Notes: a model not told the origin generated them from the letters alone. A stretch of 64,000 bases of DNA from Paludibacteraceae bacterium (GCA_017443145.1 JAFSPA010000006.1:310001-374000); one strand, 5' to 3'; shown: positions 36,706 to 47,330, numbered from the stretch's first letter. Translations and numbers: made by a program.

Positions 36706-37263
36706 TTATTTACCAGCAGATTTACCAGCTTTACGACGAACGACTTCACCTTGGAAGCGAATACCTTTACCTTTGTAAGGTTCGGGTTTGCGGAACGAGC
36801 GAATCTTCGCGCAAATTTGTCCAAGTAATTGTTTGTCAGCGCATTCAAGCATTACCAACGGGTTTTGGTTACGTTCTGTTTTGGTTTCCACTTTCACCTC
36901 TTTCGGCAGGCCGAGATAGATGGGGTGAGTATAACCAAGCGAGAAGTTGAGTACTTGGGGTTGAGCGAGCTCTACGCGGTAGCCGACACCGACTAACTCG
37001 AGAGTAGCTTTATAACCTTCACTTACACCATAAACCATGTTGTGAATCAAAGCACGATAGAGTCCGTGTTTAGCACGGCTTTCTTTTTCGTCATTAGGAC
37101 GTGTAACGTGGCAAACACCGTCTTCAACGGTCACAGTGATGATAGGATCAACTGCTTGTACGAGTTCGCCTTTAGGACCTTTAACGGTCACTACATTTTC
37201 TGGGCTAACTGCTACGGTAACTCCGGCAGGAATAGCGATGGGTAATTTACCAATTCTTGACAT
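36706..37263 (-). CDS. rplF: 50S ribosomal protein L6 (uL6)
   Basis: 185 residues with two similar RNA-binding lobes, located near the sarcin-ricin loop. It starts MSRIGKLPIAIPAGVTV; GLYRALIHNMVYGVSEGYKA and the C-terminal FRKPEPYKGKGIRFQGE are conserved. An AAGGAGG Shine-Dalgarno lies 6 bases before the start. It lies 15 bases after rpsH. Confidence 0.97.
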   Translation of the reverse strand: MSRIGKLPIAIPAGVTVAVSPENVVTVKGPKGELVQAVDPIITVTVEDGVCHVTRPNDEKESRAKHGLYRALIHNMVYGVSEGYKATLELVGVGYRVELAQPQVLNFSLGYTHPIYLGLPKEVKVETKTERNQNPLVMLECADKQLLGQICAKIRSFRKPEPYKGKGIRFQGEVVRRKAGKSAGK

Positions 37264-37269
37264 AACTTT

Positions 37270-37276
37270 CCTCCTT
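37270..37276 (-). promoter_or_regulatory. Unusual strong Shine-Dalgarno of rplF
   Basis: AAGGAGG on the minus strand, 6 bases from the rplF ATG; a perfect anti-SD complement with ideal spacing. Confidence 0.8.
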
Positions 37277-37278
37277 CA

Positions 37279-37674
37279 TTAATATACGTAACAAATAACC
37301 TCGCCGCCCAACTTCTGAAGCGCAGCTTCTTTGTTGGTCATCACACCCTTAGATGTGCTGAGGATGGCGATACCGAGTCCGTTGAGCACTCGTGGCATCT
37401 CACGATAGCCTACGTATTGGCGCAAACCCGGGGTTGATACACGTTGTAAACTCTTGATGGCGTTAACTTTGTTAACCGGATCATACTTCAAGGCGATTTT
37501 GATAGTACCTTGAGGTCCATCTTCCACGAACTTATAGGAAAGGATGTAACCTTTCTCAAACAAGATACGTGTGATCTCTTTTTTCAGATTCGAAGCAGGC
37601 ACTTCGACAACGCGGTGGCCGGCTTTGATTGCATTTCTGAGTCGAGTCAGATAATCTGCGATTGGATCTGTCAT
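37279..37674 (-). CDS. rpsH: 30S ribosomal protein S8 (uS8)
   Basis: 131 residues, a central-domain assembly protein. MTDPIADYLTRLRNAIKAGH and the C-terminal GLGIAILSTSKGVMTNKEAA with GGEVICYVY are typical. In enterobacteria S8 represses the spc operon. Here a longer, 63-base gap separates it from rpsN, but no S8-like binding hairpin was recognised in it. Confidence 0.97.
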   Translation of the reverse strand: MTDPIADYLTRLRNAIKAGHRVVEVPASNLKKEITRILFEKGYILSYKFVEDGPQGTIKIALKYDPVNKVNAIKSLQRVSTPGLRQYVGYREMPRVLNGLGIAILSTSKGVMTNKEAALQKLGGEVICYVY

Positions 37675-37737
37675 TTGTTTGATGTTTTTAAAATTATCAG
37701 GACTCCCCTGACATTGTTTAATACTGTAGTTAATTTA

Positions 37738-38007
37738 TTACCAGCTAGCTTTCTTCACGCCCGGGATGAGGCCTTTGGAAGCCATCTCACGGAATTGAAT
37801 ACGGCTGAGACCGAATGCGCGCATGTAACCTTTCGGACGTCCGGTGATGCTGCAGCGGTTGTGCAGGCGAACCGGGCTGGCGTTCTTCGGAAGTGCTTGG
37901 AGACCTTCGTAGTCACCATCCTTGAGGAGTTGAGCGCGTTTAGCAGCGTATTTAGCAACGAGCTTAGCGCGTTTTACCTCGCGGGCTTTCATTGATTCTT
38001 TTGCCAT
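37738..38007 (-). CDS. rpsN: 30S ribosomal protein S14 (uS14), zinc-free type
   Basis: 89 residues. [20 protein letters not shown] at the start and [20 protein letters not shown] near the middle identify S14. It has the long form and lacks the CxxC...CxxC zinc knuckle (only one Cys in NRCS). It lies 19 bases after rplE. Confidence 0.97.
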   Translation of the reverse strand: MAKESMKAREVKRAKLVAKYAAKRAQLLKDGDYEGLQALPKNASPVRLHNRCSITGRPKGYMRAFGLSRIQFREMASKGLIPGVKKASW

Positions 38008-38026
38008 AGTTGATTACGTTTAAAGG

Positions 38027-38569
38027 TTACTTTTTGAACGGCAGACCAAACTCACGTAGGAGAGCGAAGCCCTCTTCGTCGGTGTTAGCTGTTGTAACGA
38101 ACGTGATGTTCATACCGAGCAGTTTGGTGATGTTATCGATGTTAATCTCAGGGAAGATAATCTGCTCTGTGATACCGAGGGTATAGTTACCACGGCCATC
38201 CATCTTGTGGTTGATACCTTTGAAGTCACGGATACGTGGCAAGGCGACGCGAACGAGACGCTCCAAGAACTCGTACATACGCTCACCGCGGAGGGTTACG
38301 CGCACGCCGATAGGCATTTTTTTACGAACCTTGAAGTTAGCGATATCTTTCTTCGAAACAGTAGCAACGGCTTTTTGACCAGCGATGAGTGTCATCTCTT
38401 GTTGAGCGACCTCGATGATCTTCTTGTCAGCTACAGCTTCGCCAAGGCCCTGATTGAGGACGATTTTTTGGAGTTTAGGGCACTGCATAACTGTAGTGTA
38501 GTTAAACTCTTTCATCAAGATAGGAACGATGCGCTCCTGATAATCTTGTTTAAGACTTGCTGTATTCAT
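38027..38569 (-). CDS. rplE: 50S ribosomal protein L5 (uL5)
   Basis: 180 residues; it binds 5S rRNA and contacts the P-site tRNA. Conserved parts are [40 protein letters not shown] and [15 protein letters not shown]. It lies 3 bases after rplX. Confidence 0.97.
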   Translation of the reverse strand: MNTASLKQDYQERIVPILMKEFNYTTVMQCPKLQKIVLNQGLGEAVADKKIIEVAQQEMTLIAGQKAVATVSKKDIANFKVRKKMPIGVRVTLRGERMYEFLERLVRVALPRIRDFKGINHKMDGRGNYTLGITEQIIFPEINIDNITKLLGMNITFVTTANTDEEGFALLREFGLPFKK

Positions 38570-38572
38570 TGC

Positions 38573-38881
38573 TTAGAGTTCTTTACCTGTTTTTTTACTT
38601 ACGCGGACGAGTTTACCATCCTTCTTAACGCGACCTACGCGAACGGGTTTACCGTCTTCAACGGGGTTGAGGTTAGAGATATGGATAGGGCTCTCCTGTT
38701 TAACTATTCCACCTTGTGGGTTCTTTGCATTAGGTTTGGTACTTTTAGATACCATATTGACACCTTCTACAATTGCACGTTGTTTCTCTACGAGCACTTC
38801 CAGCACGCGGCCGGTTTTGCCCTTAGAAGCACCTGCATTCACGTAGACGATATCACCTTTTTTAATATGTAATTTTGCCAT
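38573..38881 (-). CDS. rplX: 50S ribosomal protein L24 (uL24)
   Basis: 102 residues with an N-terminal KOW motif ([20 protein letters not shown]) and the conserved [12 protein letters not shown]. It starts large-subunit assembly by binding the 5' end of 23S rRNA. It lies 20 bases after rplN. Confidence 0.97.
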   Translation of the reverse strand: MAKLHIKKGDIVYVNAGASKGKTGRVLEVLVEKQRAIVEGVNMVSKSTKPNAKNPQGGIVKQESPIHISNLNPVEDGKPVRVGRVKKDGKLVRVSKKTGKEL

Positions 38882-38901
38882 TACTGTAAAAATTTAGATG
38901 A

Positions 38902-39267
38902 TTAAAGCACTTCAGGTGCGAGAGAAATAATTTTCATATTCGTTTGACGGAGCTCACGAGCTACGGGGCCAAAGATACGGCTACCGCGGAGTTCACCAGC
39001 GTTAGAGATGAGAACGCAAGCGTTATCATCGAAGCGGATGTAACTACCATCGGCGCGACGTACTTCTTTCTTCACGCGAACGACGATAGCACGGCTAACC
39101 GTACCGTCTTTGATTTCGCTGGAAGGGATGACGCCCTTAACGGCTACTACAACGGTGTCTCCAAGGGAAGCATAGCGTTTGCGTGTGCCTCCGAGTACGC
39201 GGATGACGAGTGCCTCTTTTGCACCTGAGTTGTCCGCAACTGTAAGTCTTGATTCTTGTTGTACCAT
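38902..39267 (-). CDS. rplN: 50S ribosomal protein L14 (uL14)
   Basis: 121 residues: [40 protein letters not shown] and [20 protein letters not shown] are family-typical. A Met six codons earlier is in frame but would overlap rpsQ; the start at 39267 leaves a one-base gap and gives the normal N-terminus. Confidence 0.97.
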   Translation of the reverse strand: MVQQESRLTVADNSGAKEALVIRVLGGTRKRYASLGDTVVVAVKGVIPSSEIKDGTVSRAIVVRVKKEVRRADGSYIRFDDNACVLISNAGELRGSRIFGPVARELRQTNMKIISLAPEVL

Positions 39268-39268
39268 A

Positions 39269-39526
39269 TTACTTAGCCCTTTCAATAATTTGAGTTAGAC
39301 GCCAACGAACAGTTTTGCTCAGCGGACGAGTTTCCATGATACGAACGGTATCTCCGATACCAGCCTCGTTTTTCTCGTCATGAACATGGAACTTGTGAGT
39401 TTTATTGACAAACTTGCCATAAATAGGGTGTTTCTCTTTCCACTTAACGGCTACGACGATTGTCTTATCCATTTTGTTGGAAACGACTTCTCCCTGACGC
39501 TCTTTTCTAAGATTTCTTGTTTCCAT
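39269..39526 (-). CDS. rpsQ: 30S ribosomal protein S17 (uS17)
   Basis: 85 residues, an OB-fold protein: [40 protein letters not shown] and [19 protein letters not shown] identify it. It lies 13 bases after rpmC and 1 base before the rplN start. Confidence 0.97.
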   Translation of the reverse strand: METRNLRKERQGEVVSNKMDKTIVVAVKWKEKHPIYGKFVNKTHKFHVHDEKNEAGIGDTVRIMETRPLSKTVRWRLTQIIERAK

Positions 39527-39539
39527 TTTCGTTCGATTT

Positions 39540-39734
39540 TTACTTTGTTAATTCTCTCTTACGAAGTTCAGTTGCAAGGCGAGCGATTGTCTTACGAGCA
39601 ACCTTAATCTGCAACGGATTGTCGAGCGGAGAAATACTGTGATTCAGTTTCATGCGCACGAGAGCTTCTTTCTCAGCTGCCAAACGCTCTTGAATCTCAG
39701 CGGTTGTTAATTCTTTAATTTCAGCGGTTTTCAT
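39540..39734 (-). CDS. rpmC: 50S ribosomal protein L29 (uL29)
   Basis: 64 residues, two antiparallel helices at the exit tunnel: [20 protein letters not shown], then [15 protein letters not shown]. The tunnel-exit site contacts trigger factor and SRP in other bacteria. It lies 10 bases after rplP; only a weak AAAGGA sequence precedes the start. Confidence 0.96.
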   Translation of the reverse strand: MKTAEIKELTTAEIQERLAAEKEALVRMKLNHSISPLDNPLQIKVARKTIARLATELRKRELTK

Positions 39735-39744
39735 AATCCTTTAA

Positions 39745-40176
39745 TTATACAAGTTGGGTTGCGTCGTAATCACGTCTTACGACAAATTTGGTTGTAATCG
39801 GAAGTTTCTGAGCTGCCAGGCGGAGTGCCTCTTTAGCTACCTCGTAAGGTACGCCATCCACTTCGAAGATGATACGTCCGGGTTCCAATGGAACGACGAA
39901 TCCTTCGGGAGCACCTTTACCTTTACCCATACGGACATCCAACGGTTTCTTGGTGATAGGTTTATCCGGGAAAACGCGGATCCACACTTGACCTTGACGT
40001 TGCATATAGCGGGTTACGGCTACACGGGCTGCTTCGATTTGACGACCTGTCAACCAGATGGTACCAAGGCTCTTGATACCGAATGAGCCAAAAGCGAGCT
40101 CATTACCGCGTTGCGCATTACCTTTAATGCGGCCTTTTTGCGAGCGGCGGAATTTAGTTTTCTTAGGTTGTAACAT
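39745..40176 (-). CDS. rplP: 50S ribosomal protein L16 (uL16)
   Basis: 143 residues; it organises the A-site region of the large subunit. [40 protein letters not shown] and [20 protein letters not shown] are conserved. It lies 30 bases after rpsC. Confidence 0.97.
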   Translation of the reverse strand: MLQPKKTKFRRSQKGRIKGNAQRGNELAFGSFGIKSLGTIWLTGRQIEAARVAVTRYMQRQGQVWIRVFPDKPITKKPLDVRMGKGKGAPEGFVVPLEPGRIIFEVDGVPYEVAKEALRLAAQKLPITTKFVVRRDYDATQLV

Positions 40177-40206
40177 AACTGTAATCTACAAATCGTTTAA
40201 CATTAA

Positions 40207-40950
40207 TTATTTGTTGTTTCTGCGGAAATCACCACGACGTCCACGACGGTCACCACCGCGACGATCATCGCGACGTTCGCCACCACGGCCTTGTTGTTGT
40301 GTGAAGTTAGGAGCAAGGTCTTTCTTGCCATACACTTCGCCGCGCATGATCCATACTTTCACGCCAAGGATACCCACTTTCGTAAGAGCACCTACGTGGC
40401 AGTAGTCGATGTCAGCACGGAGTGTGTGCAGAGGAGTACGACCTTCCTTGTACATCTCAGAGCGAGCGATTTCGGCACCGTTTAGACGACCGCTGATTTG
40501 GATTTTGATACCCTCAGCGCCCATACGCATGGTAGATGCGATAGCCATCTTAACGGCACGGCGATAAGCCACTTTACCTTCGAGTTGTTTAGCAACCTTT
40601 TGAGCTACGATAGTTGCATCGAGTTCCGGACGCTTGATCTCGAAGATGTTGATTTGTACATCCTGTTTGGTGATTTTCTTCAGTTCCTCTTTCAATTTGT
40701 CAACTTCTTGTCCACCCTTACCGATGATATAACCGGGGCGAGCAGTGCAGACAGTTACAGTTACAAGTTTCAGAGTTCTCTCAATGACGATACGGCTAAT
40801 GCTAGCCTCAGCAAGACGTGCGTTCAGGTAGTCACGGATCTTTTGGTCCTCGAGGATCGTTTGACCGTAGTTTTTACCACCGAACCAGTTGCTATCCCAA
40901 CCACGGACGATACCCAGACGGTTGGCAATTGGATTAATTTTCTGTCCCAT
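40207..40950 (-). CDS. rpsC: 30S ribosomal protein S3 (uS3) with Gly/Arg-rich tail
   Basis: 247 residues. It starts [20 protein letters not shown], the standard N-terminus; an in-frame Met 12 codons earlier would overlap rplV and is not used. The KH domain has [18 protein letters not shown] and the C domain has [20 protein letters not shown]. After the core there is an Arg/Gly/Asp-rich tail (about residues 220-247, RRGGDRR-like units), seen also in other Bacteroidota. S3 lines the mRNA entry with S4 and S5. Confidence 0.97.
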   Translation of the reverse strand: MGQKINPIANRLGIVRGWDSNWFGGKNYGQTILEDQKIRDYLNARLAEASISRIVIERTLKLVTVTVCTARPGYIIGKGGQEVDKLKEELKKITKQDVQINIFEIKRPELDATIVAQKVAKQLEGKVAYRRAVKMAIASTMRMGAEGIKIQISGRLNGAEIARSEMYKEGRTPLHTLRADIDYCHVGALTKVGILGVKVWIMRGEVYGKKDLAPNFTQQQGRGGERRDDRRGGDRRGRRGDFRRNNK

Positions 40951-40954
40951 AGTC

Positions 40955-41359
40955 TTACTCAGCTTTATTAGTTTTGGTATCAACAAAGATAGTTACATGG
41001 TTAGAGCGTTTACGGATACGATATCCACGACCTTGAGGAGCGGTCAGCAGACGTTTGAGCATCATACCGCCATCTACCATGATATTAGTTACATACAGAG
41101 TTTCAGAATCAGCTTTTTTGCCGGTTTTGGTTTCCCAGTTAGCGATAGCTGATTTGAGCAGTTTCTCGAGCGCACGGCTGGCTTCTTTTGTGGAGAAGTG
41201 CAATGCACCGAGGGCACGGTTTACTTCCATACCACGAATCATGTCAGCAACAAGGCGCATTTTTCGCGGGGAGGTAGGAACGTTGTTCAGCTTAGCGAAG
41301 TACTGGCTCTTGCGAGCTTCCTTCATAGCTTCAGCACTATTATGTTTTCTAGCACCCAT
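40955..41359 (-). CDS. rplV: 50S ribosomal protein L22 (uL22)
   Basis: 134 residues. [20 protein letters not shown], the beta-hairpin lining the exit tunnel ([20 protein letters not shown]) and [10 protein letters not shown] identify it. It lies 40 bases after rpsS and 4 bases before the rpsC start. Confidence 0.97.
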   Translation of the reverse strand: MGARKHNSAEAMKEARKSQYFAKLNNVPTSPRKMRLVADMIRGMEVNRALGALHFSTKEASRALEKLLKSAIANWETKTGKKADSETLYVTNIMVDGGMMLKRLLTAPQGRGYRIRKRSNHVTIFVDTKTNKAE

Positions 41360-41399
41360 TGTCTAAAATTGTTTTAATTTGTTGTGAATGATTAGTGGA

Positions 41400-41663
41400 T
41401 TATTTCTTTCCTGCGTGTCCACGGAAGATACGGGTCGGAGCGAACTCACCGAGTTTGTGACCTACCATATTCTCAGTTACGTAAACAGGAATGAATTTAT
41501 TTCCGTTATGAACGGCGATAGTGTGACCTACGAAATCAGGAGAGATCATACTTGCGCGTGACCAGGTCTTAACAACTTCTTTTTTGTTAGCCTCATTCAT
41601 AGCAAGCACTTTTTTCTCCAACTTAACGTTGATAAACGGTCCTTTTTTCAATGAACGACTCAT
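41400..41663 (-). CDS. rpsS: 30S ribosomal protein S19 (uS19)
   Basis: 87 residues, a head protein that pairs with S13. [40 protein letters not shown] and [20 protein letters not shown] are highly conserved. It lies 21 bases after rplB. Confidence 0.98.
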   Translation of the reverse strand: MSRSLKKGPFINVKLEKKVLAMNEANKKEVVKTWSRASMISPDFVGHTIAVHNGNKFIPVYVTENMVGHKLGEFAPTRIFRGHAGKK

Positions 41664-41684
41664 AATTCTCTTCTGTTTAATAGG

Positions 41685-42509
41685 TTACTTTTTACGTCTT
41701 TCAATAATGTACTGATTGCTCTGGTTTTTCGGATGACGAGTCTTATAACCCTTAGCAAGCAATCCCTTGCGGCTTCTTGGGTGTCCACCAGATGCGCGGC
41801 CTTCACCACCACCCATTGGGTGATCTACCGGGTTCATAACGACACCACGGTTGTGCGGACGACGACCTAACCAGCGGCTACGACCAGCCTTACCAGATTT
41901 CTCGAGCGCGTGATCGCTGTTACCTACGACACCTACGGTAGCGCGGCATGCTGCCAGCACTTTACGGAGTTCGCCGGAAGGCAACTTAATCATTGCATAC
42001 TTGTCCTCACGACCTGCGAGTTGTGCGAACACACCTGCAGAACGTACCATTTGGGCGCCTTGTCCCGGACGAAGCTCGATGTTGTGCACCAGTGTTCCCA
42101 GAGGAATCTCGGAGAGCGGAAGTGCATTACCTACTTCAGGAGCGATACCGCTACCTGACAGAACAGTTTGACCTACTTGCAATCCGTTAGGAGCAAGCAT
42201 GTAACGCTTCTCACCGTCAGCGTAGAACAAAAGGGCGATACGAGCCGAGCGGTTCGGATCATACTCGATTGTTTTAACAACTGCGGGTACACCGTCTTTG
42301 TTGCGTTTGAAGTCAATTACGCGGAACTTCTGTTTGTGTCCACCGCCGATATAACGCATGGTCATTTTACCAACATTGTTGCGACCACCCGTTTTCAGCT
42401 TACCGAACACAAGCGATTTCTCTGGTGCGCTTGCGGTAATTGTCTCAAACGCGCCAATAACTTTGTGTCTTTGCCCCGGTGTAGTGGGTTTTAATTTACG
42501 TACAGCCAT
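41685..42509 (-). CDS. rplB: 50S ribosomal protein L2 (uL2)
   Basis: 274 residues, an essential protein close to the peptidyl-transferase centre. The core includes [20 protein letters not shown] and [20 protein letters not shown]; the second position after DHP is Met where many bacteria have His. The C-terminal [20 protein letters not shown] is typical. It lies 2 bases after rplW. Confidence 0.98.
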   Translation of the reverse strand: MAVRKLKPTTPGQRHKVIGAFETITASAPEKSLVFGKLKTGGRNNVGKMTMRYIGGGHKQKFRVIDFKRNKDGVPAVVKTIEYDPNRSARIALLFYADGEKRYMLAPNGLQVGQTVLSGSGIAPEVGNALPLSEIPLGTLVHNIELRPGQGAQMVRSAGVFAQLAGREDKYAMIKLPSGELRKVLAACRATVGVVGNSDHALEKSGKAGRSRWLGRRPHNRGVVMNPVDHPMGGGEGRASGGHPRSRKGLLAKGYKTRHPKNQSNQYIIERRKK

Positions 42510-42511
42510 TT

Positions 42512-42802
42512 TTAGATATTGCTATAAAAATCAATTGTTTCACCTTCTTTCAATGTAACGATGGCTTTCTTGTACGCTTGTTGTGCGCCGCGGAGCAGAC
42601 CGGACTTGGTCCAGCGTTGTTTGTTCTTCGGAGCTACAATAATTGTATTTACATCTTCCACCTGTACATTGTACATTTCTTCTACTGCCTTCTTGATTTG
42701 CACTTTATTGGCAGTACGCTCTACGCGGAAACCATAACGGTTGAACTTCTCGCCGGCGGCGGTCATCTTTTCAGTGACGATAGGTTTAATAATAATTGCC
42801 AT
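42512..42802 (-). CDS. rplW: 50S ribosomal protein L23 (uL23)
   Basis: 96 residues; it sits at the tunnel exit and docks trigger factor and [43 protein letters not shown] and [19 protein letters not shown] identify it. A perfect AAGGAGG Shine-Dalgarno lies 7 bases before the start. It lies 12 bases after rplD. Confidence 0.97.
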   Translation of the reverse strand: MAIIIKPIVTEKMTAAGEKFNRYGFRVERTANKVQIKKAVEEMYNVQVEDVNTIIVAPKNKQRWTKSGLLRGAQQAYKKAIVTLKEGETIDFYSNI

Positions 42803-42809
42803 AATCTTG

Positions 42810-42816
42810 CCTCCTT
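42810..42816 (-). promoter_or_regulatory. Unusual strong Shine-Dalgarno of rplW
   Basis: AAGGAGG on the minus strand with a 7-base spacer to the rplW ATG; one of only three clear examples in this 33-gene cluster. Confidence 0.8.
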
Positions 42817-43441
42817 ATGCTAAAGTTTCTTCGATAGCTTTCACGCTGTCTTTCAACAGTACGAGAGCGTTCGAGTTCATGATTGCGTATGTATTGAGTT
42901 CGTTAACCGTCACCACGTTGGTACGCTCGAGGTTACGAGCAGATTTCAAAACAACGTCGTTGTTCTCCGGAAGTACGAAGAGCACTTTCTTACCGGTGAT
43001 GTTGAGTTTGCCGAGCACTTCAACCATAGCTTTCGTCTTAGGAGCCTCAAAAGCGAGGGTGTCGAGGACGATGAGTTGGTCTTGTTTAGCGCGCAGACTC
43101 AGAGCAGAGCGGCGAGCGAGTTGTTTTACTTTGTGGTTCAGTTTGAAGCTATAATCACGAGGTACGGGACCAAAGATGGTACCACCACCAACGCGAACCG
43201 GCGATTTGAGGTCACCCGGACGTGCACCACCTCCACCTTTCTGGCGGCCAAGTTTACGTGTTGAGTGAGCATTTTCGCTACGTTGTTTAGCTTTAGCTGT
43301 TCCCTGACGGTTGTTTGCTAAGAATTGCTTAACGTCCAAGTAAATAGCGTGGTCGTTAGGCTCGATTCCGAAGATCTCGTCATTGAGTTTGATCTTCTTT
43401 CCGGTTTTCTCACCGGCTTGATTCAAAATACTAAGTTCCAT
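42815..43441 (-). CDS. rplD: 50S ribosomal protein L4 (uL4)
   Basis: 208 residues. The long loop reaching the tunnel is visible ([40 protein letters not shown]). In enterobacteria L4 represses the S10 operon through the leader of rpsJ; possible RNA structures lie upstream here at 44521-44601 and 44115-44157. It lies 4 bases after rplC. Confidence 0.97.
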   Translation of the reverse strand: MELSILNQAGEKTGKKIKLNDEIFGIEPNDHAIYLDVKQFLANNRQGTAKAKQRSENAHSTRKLGRQKGGGGARPGDLKSPVRVGGGTIFGPVPRDYSFKLNHKVKQLARRSALSLRAKQDQLIVLDTLAFEAPKTKAMVEVLGKLNITGKKVLFVLPENNDVVLKSARNLERTNVVTVNELNTYAIMNSNALVLLKDSVKAIEETLA

Positions 43442-43445
43442 ACTC

Positions 43446-44063
43446 TTACTTGTTAATAGTTACAATACTGTTCTTTGCACCCGGAATAGAACCTTTCACC
43501 ATGATGAGGTTGTACTCAGGGATAACTTTCAAAACTACGAGGTTTTGTACGGTAACGCGGTCTTGTCCCATGTGACCTGCCATGCGGGTACCCGGGAAGA
43601 TACGGCTCGGATATGCACAAGCACCTACCGAACCCGGAGCGCGAAGACGGTCGTCCTGACCGTGAGTAGACTGACCTACTCCACCGAAACCGTGGCGTTT
43701 AACGACGCCTTGGAAACCTTTACCTTTGCTGGTACCTACTACGTCAACGTATGTACCTTCTTCGAAGATGTTCACGTTGATTTCGTCACCCAGCTTTAAC
43801 TCCTGGTCAAAACCGTCAAACTCTGCGAGATAGCGCATAGGGTTGACGCCAGCAGCTTTGAAATGACCGGCCTCAGCTTTGTTCGTGTGTTTCTCGCTTT
43901 TCTGCTTGAAACCTACTTGAACAGCCTGATAACCGTCTTTCTCCACTGTCTTCAGTTGCGTAACTACGCAAGGACCAGCTTCAATAACGGTGCATGGTAC
44001 ATTTTTACCATCGGCACCGAAAACGGATGTCATTCCGATTTTTTTACCTAATAATCCTGGCAT
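43446..44063 (-). CDS. rplC: 50S ribosomal protein L3 (uL3)
   Basis: 205 residues, an early assembly protein. [20 protein letters not shown], the extension [20 protein letters not shown] and [20 protein letters not shown] are conserved. A 115-base gap to rpsJ contains an inverted repeat and no promoter. Confidence 0.97.
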   Translation of the reverse strand: MPGLLGKKIGMTSVFGADGKNVPCTVIEAGPCVVTQLKTVEKDGYQAVQVGFKQKSEKHTNKAEAGHFKAAGVNPMRYLAEFDGFDQELKLGDEINVNIFEEGTYVDVVGTSKGKGFQGVVKRHGFGGVGQSTHGQDDRLRAPGSVGACAYPSRIFPGTRMAGHMGQDRVTVQNLVVLKVIPEYNLIMVKGSIPGAKNSIVTINK

Positions 44064-44114
44064 TTTTGCTAGATTAAATAATTAATAATTGTTGTTAGTT
44101 AACTTCCACTCTCG

Positions 44115-44157
44115 CCGACGGGGTTCGTTGTGTTGTGACACTGTTGCTATCCGTCGG
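44115..44157 (-). other. Inverted repeat in the rpsJ-rplC spacer
   Basis: CCGACGG (44115-44121) and CCGTCGG (44151-44157) are perfect complements flanking a 29-base loop that itself contains GTGT/ACAC. On the mRNA (minus strand) this hairpin lies about 50-95 nt before the rplC ATG. It has no U-tract, so it may be a regulatory or processing structure and not a terminator. Confidence 0.5.
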
Positions 44158-44178
44158 ATGTGGCCTGTTGTAATGTGA

Positions 44179-44484
44179 TTAGACCTTAATCTCTACTTCC
44201 ACACCGCTGGCGAGCTCGAGTTTCATCAAAGCTTCAACGGTTTTGTTGTTACTGTTGTAGATGTCGATGAGTCGCTTGTAGTTAGCGAGCTCGAATTGCT
44301 CACGGCTCTTCTTGTTAACGAAGGTGGAGCGGTTTACGGTGAAGATACGTTTGTGTGTTGGCAGTGGAATAGGACCGCTTACAACTGCACCTGTAGCTTT
44401 AACCGTCTTTACGATCTTCTCAGCAGACTTGTCAGCCAAGTTGTGGTCGAAAGATTTCAGTTTAATACGAATTTTTTGACTCAT
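44179..44484 (-). CDS. rpsJ: 30S ribosomal protein S10 (uS10)
   Basis: 101 residues, a head protein that also serves in antitermination with Nus[41 protein letters not shown] and the C-terminal [11 protein letters not shown] identify it. A 125-base structured spacer separates it from fusA; no promoter consensus is seen there, so it may be read from the rpsL promoter. Confidence 0.98.
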   Translation of the reverse strand: MSQKIRIKLKSFDHNLADKSAEKIVKTVKATGAVVSGPIPLPTHKRIFTVNRSTFVNKKSREQFELANYKRLIDIYNSNNKTVEALMKLELASGVEVEIKV

Positions 44485-44520
44485 TTTAACTTTTAATTAA
44501 ATTGTTTTTGTTCATTTTCG

Positions 44521-44601
44521 CACGCGCAGACCCCTAAAGAGTCATTCGCTTAGATGACCCGCGTGTACGTATTAATTATAAGTACGTGCGCGCTCGCACG
44601 T
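44521..44601 (-). other. Structured spacer between fusA and rpsJ (candidate S10-operon leader)
   Basis: Two helices can be drawn. ACGTGCG/CGCACGT (44584-44601) is a perfect 7-bp stem with a 4-base loop just after the fusA stop. CACGCG/CGCGTG (44521-44526 with 44560-44565) encloses an inner GTCAT/ATGAC stem (44541-44545 with 44554-44558). An alternative ACGTA/TACGT pairing links the two. This looks like an attenuator or autoregulatory leader for the S10 operon; a binding protein is unknown. Confidence 0.5.
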
Positions 44602-44609
44602 GATTTATT

Positions 44610-46724
44610 TTATACAAGGTCAGCTCTACCGCCGCATTCCGTCAAGACGGTTTTGGCAATAGTACTGTTTACTGGCGCGTAATGGCTGAACTCCATACTG
44701 CTTGTAGCGCGGCCGCTGGTGATAGTACGAAGCGCAGTTACATAGCCGAACATCTCGGCCAATGGAACATGTGCTTTGACTATACGAGCGCCGGTACGAG
44801 CGGTGTCCATGCCTTCAACTTGTCCACGACGTTTGTTCAAGTCGCCGATGACATCACCCATGCTCTCTTCCGGAGTAACGACTTCAATCTTCATGATCGG
44901 CTCCATGAGAACGGGTTTAGCTTTCACGCAAGCGTTCTTGAACGCAATCTGTGCACAAATCTCATAGGATAGTTGGTCGGAGTCTACCGGGTGGAAGCTT
45001 CCGTCGATAACGGTTACTTTCAGTTTGTCAACCGGGAAACCTGCCAACACACCATTCTTCATCGCGGTTTGGAAGCCTTTCTCAATAGCCGGGATGAACT
45101 CCTTAGGAATATTACCACCCTTGACTTCATTGACGAATTGCAGGCTTCCTTCGAAGTCGTCATCAGCCGGCTCGACACGAACAATCATGTCTGCAAACTT
45201 ACCACGACCACCGGATTGTTTTTTGTACGTCTCGCGCAGCTCAACCGGAGCGCTGATAGCCTCACGGTAAGCCACTTGCGGACGACCTTGGTTGCACTCA
45301 ACCTTGAATTCACGTTTGAGACGGTCGATAATAATCTCCAGGTGCAATTCACCCATTCCGGAGATAACGGTTTGTCCCGTTTGTTCATCCGTCTTAACAG
45401 TAAAGGTCGGATCTTCTTCTGCGAGTTTCGCCAGACCGACACCGAGTTTGTCGATGTCTTGCTGACTCTTCGGCTCCACAGATATACCGATCACCGGTGC
45501 CGGGAACTCGATGGACTCGAGTACAATTGGCTTATCCTCATCGCAGAGGGTATCGCCCGTACGGATATCCTTGAAGCCCACACCTGCACCTATATCACCT
45601 GCGGCAATGAAGTCCACAGGATTCTGGTGGTTCGAGTGCATCTGGAAGATACGGCTGATACGTTCTTTCTTGCCCGAGCGCGGGTTGTAAACGTACGAAC
45701 CGGCTTCCAGTTTACCGGAATAGACTCTGAAATAACAGAGACGACCAACGTACGGATCGGTTGCAATCTTAAATGCCAGAGCGCAAAGCGGCTGAGTCTC
45801 CTCAGGTTTGCGACTAATAGCATTTCCGTTGCGCGGATCGGTACCGTCTATCTGCGGCGTATCCAGCGGACTCGGCAAGTATGCGCATACAGCATCCAAC
45901 ATTGTCTGAACACCTTTGTTCTTGAAGGAAGAACCGCAGATGACAGGGAAGATATGCATACTGATGCAACCTTTGCGGATGGCAGTGCGAATCTCTTCTT
46001 CCGTGATGGTTGACGGGTCGGAGAAATATTTCTCCATCAACGTATCGTCAAACTCAGCAACGGTCTCGAGCATCTTATCGCGCCATTCTTCAGCCTCAGC
46101 GAGCAAGTCCGCAGGTATATCGTCAACCTCGTATTCAGCACCCATGGTCTCATCGTGCCATAGAATAGCCTTCATCTTCACCAGGTCAACCACACCTTTG
46201 AAATGCTCCTCCGAGCCTACAGGAATCTGTATCGGGCAAGGAGTTGCGCCAAGTACGTCATGAATCTGGCGCACTACGTCGAAGAAGTTGGCACCTGAAC
46301 GATCCATCTTGTTCACGTAGCAGATACGCGGAACATTGTATTTATCCGCCTGACGCCATACTGTTTCCGATTGCGGTTGTACACCACCAACTGCACAGAG
46401 TGCCATCACAGCACCGTCCAGGATACGAAGCGAACGCTCTACCTCAACAGTGAAGTCCACGTGACCCGGAGTGTCTATCAAGTTGATCTTGAATTTCTCA
46501 CCCAGATAGTCCCAATAGGTCGTGGTAGCAGCAGAGGTGATAGTGATACCACGCTCTTGCTCCTGCTCCATCCAGTCCATCGTTGCAGCACCGTCATGCA
46601 CCTCACCAATCTTGTGAGTCAAGCCGGTATAGAACAGAATACGCTCAGAAGTCGTCGTCTTTCCGGCATCGATGTGAGCCATGATGCCGATGTTTCTGTT
46701 ATATTTCAGGTCGTGTTTTGCCAT
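44610..46724 (-). CDS. fusA: Translation elongation factor G
   Basis: 704 residues, the GTPase that drives translocation. All G motifs are intact: [14 protein letters not shown] (G1), [14 protein letters not shown] (G2), DTPGHVDF (G3), NKMDRSG (G4) and the SSFKNKG region. Domains II-V follow, with the domain IV part [13 protein letters not shown] and the C-terminal [10 protein letters not shown]. It is the canonical form near rpsL/rpsG. tuf is not next to it, as is usual for Bacteroidota. It lies 10 bases after rpsG. Confidence 0.98.
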   Translation of the reverse strand: MAKHDLKYNRNIGIMAHIDAGKTTTSERILFYTGLTHKIGEVHDGAATMDWMEQEQERGITITSAATTTYWDYLGEKFKINLIDTPGHVDFTVEVERSLRILDGAVMALCAVGGVQPQSETVWRQADKYNVPRICYVNKMDRSGANFFDVVRQIHDVLGATPCPIQIPVGSEEHFKGVVDLVKMKAILWHDETMGAEYEVDDIPADLLAEAEEWRDKMLETVAEFDDTLMEKYFSDPSTITEEEIRTAIRKGCISMHIFPVICGSSFKNKGVQTMLDAVCAYLPSPLDTPQIDGTDPRNGNAISRKPEETQPLCALAFKIATDPYVGRLCYFRVYSGKLEAGSYVYNPRSGKKERISRIFQMHSNHQNPVDFIAAGDIGAGVGFKDIRTGDTLCDEDKPIVLESIEFPAPVIGISVEPKSQQDIDKLGVGLAKLAEEDPTFTVKTDEQTGQTVISGMGELHLEIIIDRLKREFKVECNQGRPQVAYREAISAPVELRETYKKQSGGRGKFADMIVRVEPADDDFEGSLQFVNEVKGGNIPKEFIPAIEKGFQTAMKNGVLAGFPVDKLKVTVIDGSFHPVDSDQLSYEICAQIAFKNACVKAKPVLMEPIMKIEVVTPEESMGDVIGDLNKRRGQVEGMDTARTGARIVKAHVPLAEMFGYVTALRTITSGRATSSMEFSHYAPVNSTIAKTVLTECGGRADLV

Positions 46725-46734
46725 CTAATCTCAA

Positions 46735-47211
46735 TTAGAAACGGAAGTGTGCAAATGCACGGTTAGCCTCTGCCATGCGGTGCATATCCTCTTTACGTTT
46801 GAAGGCACCACCTTGGTTGTTGAGGGCGTCCATGATTTCAGCAGCAAGCTTCTCGGCCATCGAATGACCACCACGCTTGCGAGCGAAGGAAATCATGTTC
46901 TTCATTGCGATAGACTCTTTGCGGTCAGCGCGAATCTCGGTAGGAACCTGGAAGGTAGCACCACCGATACGTTTGGACTTAACCTCTACCAACGGAGTGA
47001 TGTTGTCCAAAGCGGCTTTCCAAATCTCAAGAGCCGATTTCTCTGCATCTTTGTTCTTTTGTTCAACCAGATCAAGTGCGGTATAGAACACATTGTAAGC
47101 GATGTTCTTCTTACCGTCGAGCATGAGGTGGTTCACAAATTTAGCGACCATCACTTCACCGAACTTAGGATCCGGCAGGATGACACGTTTCTTTGGTTTT
47201 GCTTTTCTCAT
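46735..47211 (-). CDS. rpsG: 30S ribosomal protein S7 (uS7)
   Basis: 158 residues; it starts head assembly of the small subunit. [40 protein letters not shown] and [20 protein letters not shown] identify it. A Met nine codons earlier is in frame but gives a Thr/Lys-rich extension unlike the family, so the start at 47211 is preferred. It lies 119 bases after rpsL; nothing recognisable is in that gap. Confidence 0.97.
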   Translation of the reverse strand: MRKAKPKKRVILPDPKFGEVMVAKFVNHLMLDGKKNIAYNVFYTALDLVEQKNKDAEKSALEIWKAALDNITPLVEVKSKRIGGATFQVPTEIRADRKESIAMKNMISFARKRGGHSMAEKLAAEIMDALNNQGGAFKRKEDMHRMAEANRAFAHFRF

Positions 47212-47330
47212 TGTTTTGTTTGTTTTTGTGGCTGTCAAATTTCTTCAGCTTCTAACCCGTAGAGGCTTACTCAACCGATCAACCCATTAAAATCTGTCCC
47301 ATCGTATGGAACGTTTAGTTAGTTAAATTC

